DNA of 23,193 bases from Atopobiaceae bacterium UBA5363 (GCA_002407925.1 DHPN01000003.1:30541-53733); one strand, 5' to 3'. Positions 7,921 to 15,771 are shown, counted from the first letter of the stretch. Numbers and translations are program-made. The notes: generated by a model from the sequence alone, not told the origin.

Positions 7921-9011
7921 AGCTCATACGTACAGAGGATGCCGTCGGGCACGTCTTGTGCCATGACATGACCCAGATACTGCCCGGTGGCGTCGATGTA
8001 GATGGCAAGTCGCTCCCCCGCTTCAAGGGTCCGCGCTTTCGCAAGGGGCATCGTGTCACTAAGGAAGATATACCGGTGCTTCTGAGCATGGGTAAGGAGC
8101 ATCTTTATGTCTGGGAAATGAAGCCAGGCATGTTGCACGAAAACGATGCTGCCCAGCGGCTTGCGGCGCTGTGCCTCGGCGACAACTGCAAGCCGTCAGG
8201 CGAGCCACGGGAAGGCAAGATCGGCATCAATGCTACCTGTGACGGTGTTTTCCTCGTAGACTCTAAACGACTAGGCCAAGTCAATGCCGTTGATGAAGTT
8301 ATGGTGGCGACCCGCAAGGGGGGTTTCGGCGTGCAAGATGGCGATGCACTGGCAGGTACGAGAGTCATTCCTCTTGTTATTGACGAGAAGAAAGTCTGCG
8401 CTGCGGAGCAAGCAGCAGATCTAGGTACATATGGTCCGCTGATGTATGTTGAGCCTTATCGGCTGAAGACCGCGGCAGTGATCGCCACGGGTTCCGAGGT
8501 AGCAAAAGGTCTCATTAAGGATAAGTTCACACCCGTCGTTGAGCGTAAACTCTCTTCGGTAGGCATTGAGGTCATCTGGCGTGCCACGCCTGGAGACAAC
8601 ATGGATGCCCTTGTGGCGGCTATCGACCAGGCACGTGCATGTGGCGTGGATCTCATTGTCTGCACAGGAGGCATGAGCGTGGATCCTGACGATAACACCC
8701 CGGGGGCGATCAAGCGCTCGGGAGCTCATATCGTGACCTATGGAGCGCCAGTGCTCCCAGGTGCGATGATGCTGCTCGGCTATTTTGAGGAGGAATATGG
8801 CTCCTGTGGTGCAACTTCGGCGCCGGGGCTTCCTATTGTGGGCTTGCCGGGTTGCGTGATGTATTCTACTGCAACGGTGTTCGACTTAACGCTGCCGCGT
8901 ATAGCGGCAGGTATTGAGATGACAAAAAGTGACTTTGTAGAGTTTGGGGAAGGCGGTCTTTGTCTGCACTGTGACCCGTGCACCTACCCCATTTGTCCTT
9001 TCGGAAAGTAA
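7917..9011 (+). CDS. MoeA-like molybdopterin-binding protein with Cys-rich C terminus
   Basis: A 364-residue protein with a molybdopterin-binding MoCF fold in its second half: AAVIATGSEVAKGLI, VDLIVCTGGMSVDPDDNTP, YGAPVLPGAMMLLGY and PIVGLPGCVMY. The first half resembles a reduced MoeA N-terminal region rather than the complete domain set of MoeA (usually about 400 residues). The last 18 residues contain four cysteines (CLHCDPCTYPIC), a possible metal or cluster site absent from canonical MoeA. Relatives of this short type occur in anaerobes beside molybdenum hydroxylase genes, so molybdenum insertion or delivery for that class is likely but not shown. It overlaps the MOSC gene by 4 bases and precedes the MogA-like gene by 4 bases. 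Base composition becomes more AT-rich here. Confidence 0.88.
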   Translation: MKLIRTEDAVGHVLCHDMTQILPGGVDVDGKSLPRFKGPRFRKGHRVTKEDIPVLLSMGKEHLYVWEMKPGMLHENDAAQRLAALCLGDNCKPSGEPREGKIGINATCDGVFLVDSKRLGQVNAVDEVMVATRKGGFGVQDGDALAGTRVIPLVIDEKKVCAAEQAADLGTYGPLMYVEPYRLKTAAVIATGSEVAKGLIKDKFTPVVERKLSSVGIEVIWRATPGDNMDALVAAIDQARACGVDLIVCTGGMSVDPDDNTPGAIKRSGAHIVTYGAPVLPGAMMLLGYFEEEYGSCGATSAPGLPIVGLPGCVMYSTATVFDLTLPRIAAGIEMTKSDFVEFGEGGLCLHCDPCTYPICPFGK

Positions 9012-9015
9012 GACT

Positions 9016-9534
9016 ATGGACAAGCAAAGCAAGAAGGTTTTGATAGATAATCAACAGCTCAGTGCTGAGGTAATCACTGTGAGTGATCGCTGTTCTCGCG
9101 GCGAGCGCGTTGACATGAGCGGTCCGGCTCTTGTTCGTTTACTGCAGAAGAAGGGTTACGCTGTCACAAAAACGTGCCTTGTTCCCGACGAGCGTCCGAT
9201 GATTGAGCAGGAGTTGCGAGAAGCCGCCCAGCACGACATAGCGCTTGTCCTCACGACAGGAGGCACAGGATTTTCTCCGCGTGACGTGACTCCTGAGGCT
9301 ACAGTTGCCGTTTGTGAGCGTATGGCCCCTGGCATAGCTGAAGCCATGAGGGCTGCCTCGCTGCGCATCACCGCGCACGCATGCCTGTCGCGGGAGGTGG
9401 CGGGAATCATCGGGCGGACGCTCATTGTCAACCTACCAGGCAGCCCAAAGGCGGCGGTGGAGAACATCTCTGCCGTGCTGGATGCCCTGCCTCACGGCCT
9501 CGCAACATTGAGGGGCACCGTCACGGACGGCTAG
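9016..9534 (+). CDS. mogA: MogA/MoaB-family molybdopterin adenylyltransferase
   Basis: MogA adenylylates molybdopterin before MoeA inserts molybdenum. The 172-residue protein has the MoCF signatures AEVITVSDRCSRGE, LTTGGTGFSPRDVTPEAT and NLPGSPKAAVENI. The frame is open upstream inside the previous gene, but the ATG at 9016 fits the family start. MogA and MoaB are not reliably separated by eye, so the symbol is provisional. It is the last gene of the molybdenum cluster; no T-run terminator was found in the 126 bases before the next gene. Confidence 0.92.
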   Translation: MDKQSKKVLIDNQQLSAEVITVSDRCSRGERVDMSGPALVRLLQKKGYAVTKTCLVPDERPMIEQELREAAQHDIALVLTTGGTGFSPRDVTPEATVAVCERMAPGIAEAMRAASLRITAHACLSREVAGIIGRTLIVNLPGSPKAAVENISAVLDALPHGLATLRGTVTDG

Positions 9535-9586
9535 CGCCGCCAAACAGATGCGTAATCTTCTCATTTGCTGAACTTGTTACGGGCGA

Positions 9587-9618
9587 TTGACAAATGTGAC
9601 TGCAATGAAAGCTATCCT
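9587..9618 (+). promoter_or_regulatory. Candidate promoter for the HAD phosphatase gene
   Basis: A perfect TTGACA (9587-9592) is followed 20 bases later by TATCCT (9613-9618), four of six matches to a -10 box. The spacer is longer than the ideal 17, so this is only a candidate. It sits 43-74 bases upstream of the TTG start at 9661, in the gap separating the molybdenum cluster from the following genes. Confidence 0.3.
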
Positions 9619-9660
9619 AGAAGTACTTCTATGGTATGTGCAAAGAGGAAAGGACTGTCG

Positions 9661-10473
9661 TTGATCAAGCTCATAGCCTCGGACATGGACGGGACCCTGC
9701 TCGATGAGAACTCGAAGGTTCCCCCAGAGACCTACGACCTCATCTTGGAGCTGCGCGACCACGGTGTGTATTTCGCTGTGAGCTCCGGGAGACGCTTCGA
9801 CACCCTGCAGGAGTTCTTCTCGCCGGTGGTGGACAAGATGGACTTCGTTGCCTCCAATGGAACGCAAGTCTATGTCGACGGCGTGATGGTGGATAGGGAA
9901 GTGTTTAGCCATGCTGCCGTGAAGCGGCTCGAGCACACGGTGCGCCTGTTCGGCTGCCTCCATCTCGTGCTGTATGATCGCACGCGCAGCTTCCTGTATG
10001 ACGACACGGACAAGTACGAGCGTGAGATCGACAAGGACCTGCCCAACGCAGAGCGCGTGTACGAGGTGCCCGGCCCCAACATCAACATCATCAAGGCCTC
10101 CATCTTCTGCGACAACGAAAGCTACCTGATGGACATGGCCTATGCCCTCGGGCGCGAGCTCGGCAGCGACTTCGTGTTCGCCCCCTCGGGCAAGAAATGG
10201 ATCGACCCCTTGCCTATAGGCGTGAACAAGGCGACGGGCATCAAGCAGGTCATGGCGGCCCGCAGCATTAATGCGGACGAGGTCATGGCATTCGGCGACT
10301 CGATGAATGACTACGAGATACTGCGCCTCGTCGGCAACTCCCGCGCAATGGGCAACGCACGCTACGGCATCAAGCAGATCGCGAAGCAGACCATAGGCAC
10401 CAACGTTGAGCATAGCGTTCAGAAGGAGATGCGTGCCATGCTGAGGTCGTTCAAGAACCAGCAGGCCTCATAG
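9661..10473 (+). CDS. Cof-type HAD-IIB sugar-phosphate/nucleotide phosphatase
   Basis: Cytoplasmic phosphatase of the haloacid dehalogenase superfamily, Cof type; the substrate cannot be told from sequence. Motif I is DMDGTLL with nucleophile Asp8 and acid/base Asp10, motif II is SSGR, motif III uses Lys190 in GVNKATGI, and motif IV is GDSMND (212-217). A cap domain lies between. The 270-residue length is usual. I chose TTG at 9661 because AGAGGAAAGGA (9644-9653) is well spaced and the protein then begins MIKLIASDMDGT as in relatives; the longer reading from 9565 adds residues with no family likeness. It is not linked functionally to its neighbours as far as I can see. Confidence 0.9.
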   Translation: MIKLIASDMDGTLLDENSKVPPETYDLILELRDHGVYFAVSSGRRFDTLQEFFSPVVDKMDFVASNGTQVYVDGVMVDREVFSHAAVKRLEHTVRLFGCLHLVLYDRTRSFLYDDTDKYEREIDKDLPNAERVYEVPGPNINIIKASIFCDNESYLMDMAYALGRELGSDFVFAPSGKKWIDPLPIGVNKATGIKQVMAARSINADEVMAFGDSMNDYEILRLVGNSRAMGNARYGIKQIAKQTIGTNVEHSVQKEMRAMLRSFKNQQAS

Positions 10474-10621
10474 GATAGGGGATCGAGTAGGGCAGCTGGA
10501 CAAAGGGGGCACCAAGCGACTGCCTTGCGTCGAGGCAGAGCTTGCCATGGGGCGTAAAAGGTGACAAAAAAATGCGAGGGTCCCTCAGAGGGGCACAGAC
10601 GTTGTTGGAAAGAGCTTGCAG
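10474..10621 (+). other. Intergenic spacer with weak stem-loop
   Basis: Gap between the HAD gene and the ATP-grasp gene. CTGCCT (10520-10525) can pair with AGGCAG (10533-10538) over a 7-base loop, without a following T-run. No convincing promoter or small gene is visible. Confidence 0.3.
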
Positions 10622-11983
10622 ATGACCAGATTGAACGGGCGGGAGCTGGAGGAGGAGTTTCTCGACATTGCCAGAGGCCTCGGCGGGGATGTCGCAGGCC
10701 GCGTATCAGGGGATGCGTATCTCAGAACGACGCATGCGCTCTATCACGGAGAACCTGCCCCCTGGGCGTTCACCCCCAAGATCTTCGATGACGCCCAGTT
10801 TGCGATTCTCAAAGGCGCGGCAGAGACCATGGGCCACATCATGGACAAGGTTACCGAGTGCTATCTTCGTGACGCCGGCTTCAGGAAGCGCTTTGGCTTC
10901 ACTCAGACTATGGAAGACTTGACGCTCGTGCCAGCTGGCTACAGCCGCCTCATCCCCTTGGCTCGCGTGGACGTCTTCTTCAACGAGCAGACAGGCGACT
11001 TCAGCTTCTGCGAGCTTAATACCGACGGCTCTGCCGGCATGACCAACACGGCTGAGATCACAGAAGCCATCGCGCAGTCGCCCACCTATGCCGAGTTTGC
11101 GCGCCGCCATCCGACAACCGCGGCATTTGACGTTCGTGGTGGCTGCATGCAGGCAATCTTGGACACGTATGGCGCATGGTGCAGCGCCCGTGGCGAAGGG
11201 CCCGAGAGTCTGGCCGTCGTGGACTACGCCGATGCCGTCAGCGCCGACGAGGTCCAAGACTTCGTGGAGCGCTTCGAAAAGCTCGGTGTGAGGGCGCGCT
11301 TTGCTGACATACGGGACCTCACGATAGTCTCGGTCGATGGTCGCGAGCGCCTTGTCGACGCGCAGGGGCCTATCGACTGCGTCTGGCGCCGTGCCGTCAC
11401 CTGCGATATCGAGGCGCGTCCCGGCGAGGGAGTGGACGCTCTTGTCGAGGCCACGCGTGAGGGCCTCGTCTGCACCGTCGGAGGGTTCAGGACCTGGCCG
11501 TGCGCGACCAAGACGGTCTTCGTCGTCATGAGCAACCCGGACTTCAAGCAGCAGCTCACGGCAGACGAGGCGACGTTCGTGGAAAAGCACGTGCCTGAGA
11601 CCCATCTCCTTGCGCCTAGCGCCGACCTTGACCGGTACGCAGAGAAGGACAGGTGGATCATCAAGCCATCCGGAGGCTACAACGCCGTTGGCGTGCTGGC
11701 AGGCCTCGATTGCAGCCTGAGTGCATGGGAGAAGCGGCTTCGCCTCGGCGCGCAAAACCATGACGTGATCCAGGCGTATGCGCCTCAGTATGCGACCCCG
11801 ACGCTGCGCGGCGGGATAGCGGCGCACGAGGACCCAACAGCAAGCGCGCTGGCCAACAACATGGAAGGGCTCTATTTGTTTGATGGCAAGTTCGGCGGCG
11901 TTTTCACCCGCTGTGGGCAAGCCCATACAATAGGGGAATTCACCGGGCGCCTCAATATGGGCTGTTTCGTCGTGCACGAATAA
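10622..11983 (+). CDS. Glutathionylspermidine synthase-like ATP-grasp protein
   Basis: A 453-residue protein resembling the C-terminal synthetase domain of glutathionylspermidine synthase (GSP_synth family), an ATP-grasp ligase joining a carboxylate to an amine. Visible motifs are the acidic metal/ATP segment FCELNTDGSAGM (129-140) and the glycine-rich KPSGGYNAVG loop (348-357); EGLYLFDGKFGGVFTR near the end is also typical. The amidase half of the E. coli bifunctional enzyme is absent. Actinobacteria of this group are not known to me to make glutathionylspermidine, so another peptide-like substrate is likely. ATG at 10622 is preferred over TTG at 10616 because GGAAAGAG (10607-10614) is then 7 bases away. 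An equally long reading frame on the opposite strand is a shadow. Confidence 0.8.
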   Translation: MTRLNGRELEEEFLDIARGLGGDVAGRVSGDAYLRTTHALYHGEPAPWAFTPKIFDDAQFAILKGAAETMGHIMDKVTECYLRDAGFRKRFGFTQTMEDLTLVPAGYSRLIPLARVDVFFNEQTGDFSFCELNTDGSAGMTNTAEITEAIAQSPTYAEFARRHPTTAAFDVRGGCMQAILDTYGAWCSARGEGPESLAVVDYADAVSADEVQDFVERFEKLGVRARFADIRDLTIVSVDGRERLVDAQGPIDCVWRRAVTCDIEARPGEGVDALVEATREGLVCTVGGFRTWPCATKTVFVVMSNPDFKQQLTADEATFVEKHVPETHLLAPSADLDRYAEKDRWIIKPSGGYNAVGVLAGLDCSLSAWEKRLRLGAQNHDVIQAYAPQYATPTLRGGIAAHEDPTASALANNMEGLYLFDGKFGGVFTRCGQAHTIGEFTGRLNMGCFVVHE

Positions 11984-12098
11984 AAGCGGCAGACTTCCAA
12001 GCTGCTTGTTGCTTCAGCAGGCCTAGGCGTGTCCGTGTGCAGACGAGGGGCAAAGCGCGGCGACCATGTGCCCTGCTGCGAGTGGGGAGATAGAGACT

Positions 12099-13319
12099 AT
12101 GAGTGATGAGATTGGCACAGGCGCCGGAAAGAAAGACGGCGTTGCAAAAGTGGCAGATGAGACAGTTAAGACAGACGAGGTAAAAGACGGCTTTTCTCCT
12201 GCTGCAGCCGAGCGGCGCGATAGCGTCATAGTCAAGACAAGCATGATTGGAATCGTGGGGAATGTGTTGCTTGCGGCTTTCAAGGCAGCTGTTGGCCTTG
12301 CCACAAATTCTGTTGCTATTATGCTTGACGCGGTCAATAACCTCTCTGATGCGCTTTCCTCCATCATCACAATTGTAAGTACGCGCCTTGCGCATTTAGC
12401 GCCTAACCGTAAGCATCCCTATGGCTATGGCCGCATCGAGTATCTCGCGACATTTATTATTGCCGTACTAGTTATGTTTGCCGGTTTTGAATCGCTTGAG
12501 CAATCGGTGGGGCGCATCATACAACCCGAGACGCCTACCTATGACGTTATATCTCTCATTATCGTGGTCATTGCTGTCATTGTGAAAATTGCGCTTGGTC
12601 GCTACTTCATTTCGCAAGGGCGCTCCGTGGGTTCTTCTTCGCTTGTCGCCTCGGGTACTGACGCGTCGATGGACTCGGTTATCTCCGCCTCGACGCTCGT
12701 AGCCGCGCTCATCTTCATAGCCTCCGGCGTGAGCCTTGAGGCTTGGCTTGGTGCTGTCATATCCGTTGTTATCGTTAAAGCTGGCGTCGATATCATTCGT
12801 GGAGCTATATCCAAGCTGCTTGGCGAACGTGTTGACTCGAAACTTGCGGACAAGGTTCGTGAGACGGTCTGCTCTGTGGGTGGGGTGCATGGTGCCTATG
12901 ATCTGCTTGTTACCGACTTCGGACCGGAGCGTTTGGTGGGGAGCGTCCACGTCGAGGTGGATGAGGATATGACTGCAGGCGAGTTCGATGCGGTAACGCG
13001 TACGATTCAGCAACGTGTGATCGACAAAACAGGTGTCATCTTGCATACAGTCGGATTGTACGCCACCAACTCACGTGCGGACAATGTCGCCGCTCGCATG
13101 GGCCGAGCGCTGCGTGAAATAACTGCGAACAACAAGTTAGTAGTACAGACTCATGGGTTGTTCGTGAACGAAAAGAAGCACGTCGCGAACTTCGATGTCG
13201 TGGTGAGCTATGACGCGCCCAACCGCAAGGCGGTGTTCCAGCAGATCGTTGCCGAGATGCAGCGCAGGTTCCCAGACTACCGCTTCCATACCGTGCTCGA
13301 TGCCGACCTTACAGACTAG
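12099..13319 (+). CDS. Cation diffusion facilitator family exporter (probably Mn2+)
   Basis: Membrane metal/proton antiporter of 406 residues. A charged cytoplasmic N-terminal tail (1-45) is followed by six predicted membrane helices and a long soluble C-terminal region (about 245-406) that looks like two consecutive CDF dimerisation-type domains. The transport-site residues are NxxxD in helix 2 (Asn80, Asp84) and DxxxD in helix 5 (Asp188, Asp192). This combination is associated with manganese-type CDF proteins, whereas zinc types usually have HxxxD or DxxxD paired with HxxxD. Manganese export is therefore inferred. ATG at 12099 is chosen over 12066 because GGGGAGA lies 8 bases upstream. The gene is convergent with the Crp/Fnr gene and shares a CTAG stop with it. 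Confidence 0.93.
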   Translation: MSDEIGTGAGKKDGVAKVADETVKTDEVKDGFSPAAAERRDSVIVKTSMIGIVGNVLLAAFKAAVGLATNSVAIMLDAVNNLSDALSSIITIVSTRLAHLAPNRKHPYGYGRIEYLATFIIAVLVMFAGFESLEQSVGRIIQPETPTYDVISLIIVVIAVIVKIALGRYFISQGRSVGSSSLVASGTDASMDSVISASTLVAALIFIASGVSLEAWLGAVISVVIVKAGVDIIRGAISKLLGERVDSKLADKVRETVCSVGGVHGAYDLLVTDFGPERLVGSVHVEVDEDMTAGEFDAVTRTIQQRVIDKTGVILHTVGLYATNSRADNVAARMGRALREITANNKLVVQTHGLFVNEKKHVANFDVVVSYDAPNRKAVFQQIVAEMQRRFPDYRFHTVLDADLTD

Positions 13320-13972
13320 CAGATACGAATCGATCGGCCAGAAATTTCGAGTATTCCTTCGTCTTGCATCCGTCCGAGTTCACGGGTGAGTGCGGAGCGG
13401 TTGGCATCCAAGTATTCGGCAAGGGCCGTCCTTGTGAGTGGCAGCCTGACGGTGTGGCTGTTTTGCTTTTGGCTGAGGTTGGAGAGATAAGCCCTGATCT
13501 TATCTCGCAGCGTCTTGCGCGAGGACACTTCGATCTTATCCATGAGCTGGACGTTTTTTGCGCATATCTGCTCGACCATGTTGCTGGCGAGGCGCTGGTG
13601 AAATCTGCAGACTCTGTTGCAGCTATGCAGCACGCGGTCAAACGCCATGAACACGAGCGTGCTCGCCTCCTCTGCTTGGAAGGTGACCTTGGAGTTGCGC
13701 TGGGCCCCGCACGCGAAGGTTTCTCCCACGAGCTCACCGGGTCCGAGGGCCGCAAGCAGCGTGCGGTTGCCGTCTATGTCCTCGTGCGTCATTTGGACTG
13801 ATCCGTCGATGACGACGCCGACGTAGGATATGTGCTGGTCGGTGAGATAGACGATCTCGCCACGCTCGAAGCTTCTTTTATGCATGTCAAGGCAGCCTGC
13901 CATGGCCTGCAGCTCTTTCGGGGAGATGCCCTTGAAAAGTGGTATGTCTGCTACCTGCGCCTCTGTGTCCAT
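13316..13972 (-). CDS. Crp/Fnr-family transcriptional regulator (HcpR-like by context)
   Basis: A 218-residue regulator with an N-terminal cyclic-nucleotide-binding-type sensor domain (about 10-125, including GELVGETFACG) and a C-terminal winged helix-turn-helix (about 150-215, recognition helix around TALAEYLDANRSALTRELGRM). No N-terminal FNR-type four-cysteine cluster is present; cysteines are scattered (for example HSCNRVC). It is divergently transcribed from hcp, and regulators in this position often respond to nitric oxide (HcpR type), so control of hcp is inferred. ATG at 13972 is preceded by GAGGGG. Palindromes in the shared upstream region suggest autoregulation as well. The stop overlaps that of the CDF gene. 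Confidence 0.9.
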   Translation of the reverse strand: MDTEAQVADIPLFKGISPKELQAMAGCLDMHKRSFERGEIVYLTDQHISYVGVVIDGSVQMTHEDIDGNRTLLAALGPGELVGETFACGAQRNSKVTFQAEEASTLVFMAFDRVLHSCNRVCRFHQRLASNMVEQICAKNVQLMDKIEVSSRKTLRDKIRAYLSNLSQKQNSHTVRLPLTRTALAEYLDANRSALTRELGRMQDEGILEISGRSIRIC

Positions 13973-13992
13973 CCTGTCCCCTCTTATAAAAG

Positions 13993-14008
13993 TGTTGCGC
14001 TGGCAACA
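13993..14008. promoter_or_regulatory. Perfect palindrome, candidate operator of the Crp/Fnr gene
   Basis: TGTTGC-GCTG-GCAACA is a perfect 6-4-6 palindrome 21-36 bases upstream of the regulator start. On the minus strand it is directly abutted by TATACT (14013-14008), a 5/6 match to a -10 box, with TTGACC (14038-14033) as a possible -35 at a 19-base spacing. It would cover the regulator's transcription start, an autorepression position. Confidence 0.45.
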
Positions 14009-14023
14009 GTATAGCGCGTCCCG

Positions 14024-14041
14024 TTGTCATAAGGTCAACAA
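14024..14041. promoter_or_regulatory. Candidate Crp/Fnr-type site for hcp activation
   Basis: TTGTCATAAGGTCAACAA is an imperfect dyad (TTGT...ACAA ends) of Crp/Fnr type. Its centre is 14032.5. If TATAAG (14062-14067) is the hcp -10 box, a transcription start near 14074 puts the site at about -41.5, the classical class II activation position. It also covers the putative -35 of the divergent regulator gene. Confidence 0.4.
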
Positions 14042-14102
14042 AGACATAGCGAAAGGGGCCATATAAGGGGTGGTCCGAGAGAGCACAGGAGAGGACGAAA
14101 CT

Positions 14103-15746
14103 ATGGATGCCAAGATGTTTTGCTTCCAGTGTCAAGAGACTGCCGGCTGCAAGGGTTGCACCGTACGCGGCGTGTGCGGCAAGACAGCAGAGGTGGCTGG
14201 CTTGCAGGATCTGCTCGTGTATGTGACGAAGGGGCTTGCCACTGTTGCGACCGCCGTAAGAGGCGCTGGCGGCAAGGTCGGGCTCGACGTCAACCATATG
14301 GTGACGACGAACCTCTTCACGACGATAACCAATGCGAACTTTGACCCGCAGGCCATCTCCGCGCGGGTCCAGCAGACGCTTGCTGCCAAACGTGAGCTAC
14401 TTACGCATGTGCCCGACCAGCAGAAGCTGCCGCAGGTGGCGCTATGGGATGGGTCAGAGGGCGAGTTTGCCGCCAAGGCGCCGTCTGTCGGCGTGCTCTC
14501 CACGAAGGACGAGGACATTCGCAGCCTGCGCGAGCTCCTCACCTATGGGCTCAAGGGCCTTTCTGCCTATACCAAGCATGCAAACGTTTTGCTTAAGGAT
14601 GACGAAGAAGTCGACGCATTCATACAAAGGGCGCTTGCTGCGACACTTGATGACAGTTTGAGCACAGATGATCTTGTGAAGCTGGTACTTGAGTGCGGCC
14701 GATATGGCGTGAAGGGCATGGCAGACCTCGATGCGGCCAATACTGACGCATACGGAACTCCCGAGGCGACTGAGGTCAACATCGGCGTCAGAGACCGCCC
14801 GGGGATCCTGGTCTCCGGCCATGACCTCCGCGACTTGGAGATGCTCCTCGAGCAGACGCAGGGCACGGGCGTCGACGTCTACACGCACTGCGAGATGCTG
14901 CCCGCCAACTCCTACCCTGCATTTAAGAAGTACGACAACCTCGTTGGCAACTACGGCAACTCTTGGTGGCGGCAAAGAGAGGAGTTTGCGTCATTCGGTG
15001 GCCCCATCCTGATGACGACGAACTGCATCGTGCCACCGGCAGACTCCTATAAGGGCAGGCTCTTCACCACGGGTGCGGCTGGCTATCCCGGCTGCGTGCA
15101 CATCGAGGGCTCCTATGGGGAGCAAAAGGACTTCTCGCCTCTGATCGAACTCGCCAAGAAGTGCCCGGCGCCTACCCCTATCGAACAAGGGACGATCATG
15201 GGCGGCTTTGCACACACGCAGGTTTTGGCTCTTGCTGACCAGATTGTTGCTGCCGTCAAGAGCGGTAAGATTAAGAAATTTGTCGTCATGGCCGGCTGTG
15301 ACGGTCGTGTAAAAGCGCGCTCCTACTACACCGACTTCGCCCGTGCGCTGCCGAGCTCCACGGTCATCCTCACGGCTGGCTGCGCGAAGTATCGCTACAA
15401 CAAGCTCGGTCTCAGCAACGTGCCCGGCACGCAGATCCCGCGTGTGCTCGACGCAGGACAGTGCAACGACTCCTATTCGCTGGCGCTGATCGCCTTGAAG
15501 CTCAAGGATGCCTTCGGTGTCGATGACATCAACGACCTGCCCATTGTCTATAACATCGCATGGTACGAGCAGAAGGCAGTGCTCGTCCTTCTCGCGCTAC
15601 TGTCGTTGGGTGTAAAGAACATCCATCTCGGCCCCACGCTTCCGGCGTTCCTGTCCCCCCATGTGGCGAAGGTGCTGGTGGACAACTTTGGCATCGCAGG
15701 CATAGGCGATGTCCGCTCTGACCTCGAGGCCTTCGAGGTCGCCTAG
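14103..15746 (+). CDS. hcp: Hybrid-cluster protein (hydroxylamine reductase / NO reductase)
   Basis: Cytoplasmic iron-sulfur-oxygen protein that reduces hydroxylamine in vitro and is linked to nitric oxide detoxification and S-nitrosylation. The 547-residue protein has the N-terminal cluster Cys7, Cys10, Cys19 and Cys25 with the CX2CX8CX5C spacing of the Desulfovibrio/Clostridium type. All hybrid-cluster ligands can be placed: His240, Glu264, Cys308, Cys399 (persulfide), Cys427, Cys454, Glu489 and Lys491, so it should be active. ATG at 14103 follows AGGAG at 14087; a GTG in frame at 14070 would give an untypical tail. No hcr reductase gene follows, so another electron donor is needed. The divergent Crp/Fnr gene is the likely regulator. 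Confidence 0.97.
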   Translation: MDAKMFCFQCQETAGCKGCTVRGVCGKTAEVAGLQDLLVYVTKGLATVATAVRGAGGKVGLDVNHMVTTNLFTTITNANFDPQAISARVQQTLAAKRELLTHVPDQQKLPQVALWDGSEGEFAAKAPSVGVLSTKDEDIRSLRELLTYGLKGLSAYTKHANVLLKDDEEVDAFIQRALAATLDDSLSTDDLVKLVLECGRYGVKGMADLDAANTDAYGTPEATEVNIGVRDRPGILVSGHDLRDLEMLLEQTQGTGVDVYTHCEMLPANSYPAFKKYDNLVGNYGNSWWRQREEFASFGGPILMTTNCIVPPADSYKGRLFTTGAAGYPGCVHIEGSYGEQKDFSPLIELAKKCPAPTPIEQGTIMGGFAHTQVLALADQIVAAVKSGKIKKFVVMAGCDGRVKARSYYTDFARALPSSTVILTAGCAKYRYNKLGLSNVPGTQIPRVLDAGQCNDSYSLALIALKLKDAFGVDDINDLPIVYNIAWYEQKAVLVLLALLSLGVKNIHLGPTLPAFLSPHVAKVLVDNFGIAGIGDVRSDLEAFEVA

Positions 15747-15771
15747 GCGGCATGCGGATGGAATCTTTCTC

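Noticed and set aside
9535..9586. Terminator after the MogA-like gene
   Set aside because: Only very short GC pairings (GGC/GCC) and no T-run; read-through into the next gene cannot be excluded.
9577..10413. 278-residue open frame on the minus strand
   Set aside because: Shadow of the HAD phosphatase gene, whose catalytic motifs are all in place.
10706..11977. 423-residue open frame on the minus strand
   Set aside because: It is exactly antisense to the ATP-grasp gene, with no recognisable domains or ribosome binding site; long antisense frames are common in GC-rich DNA.
11984..12020. Hairpins after the ATP-grasp gene as a terminator
   Set aside because: AAGCGGC can pair with GCTGCTT only with a wobble and a 10-base loop, a second hairpin competes, and no proper T-run follows.
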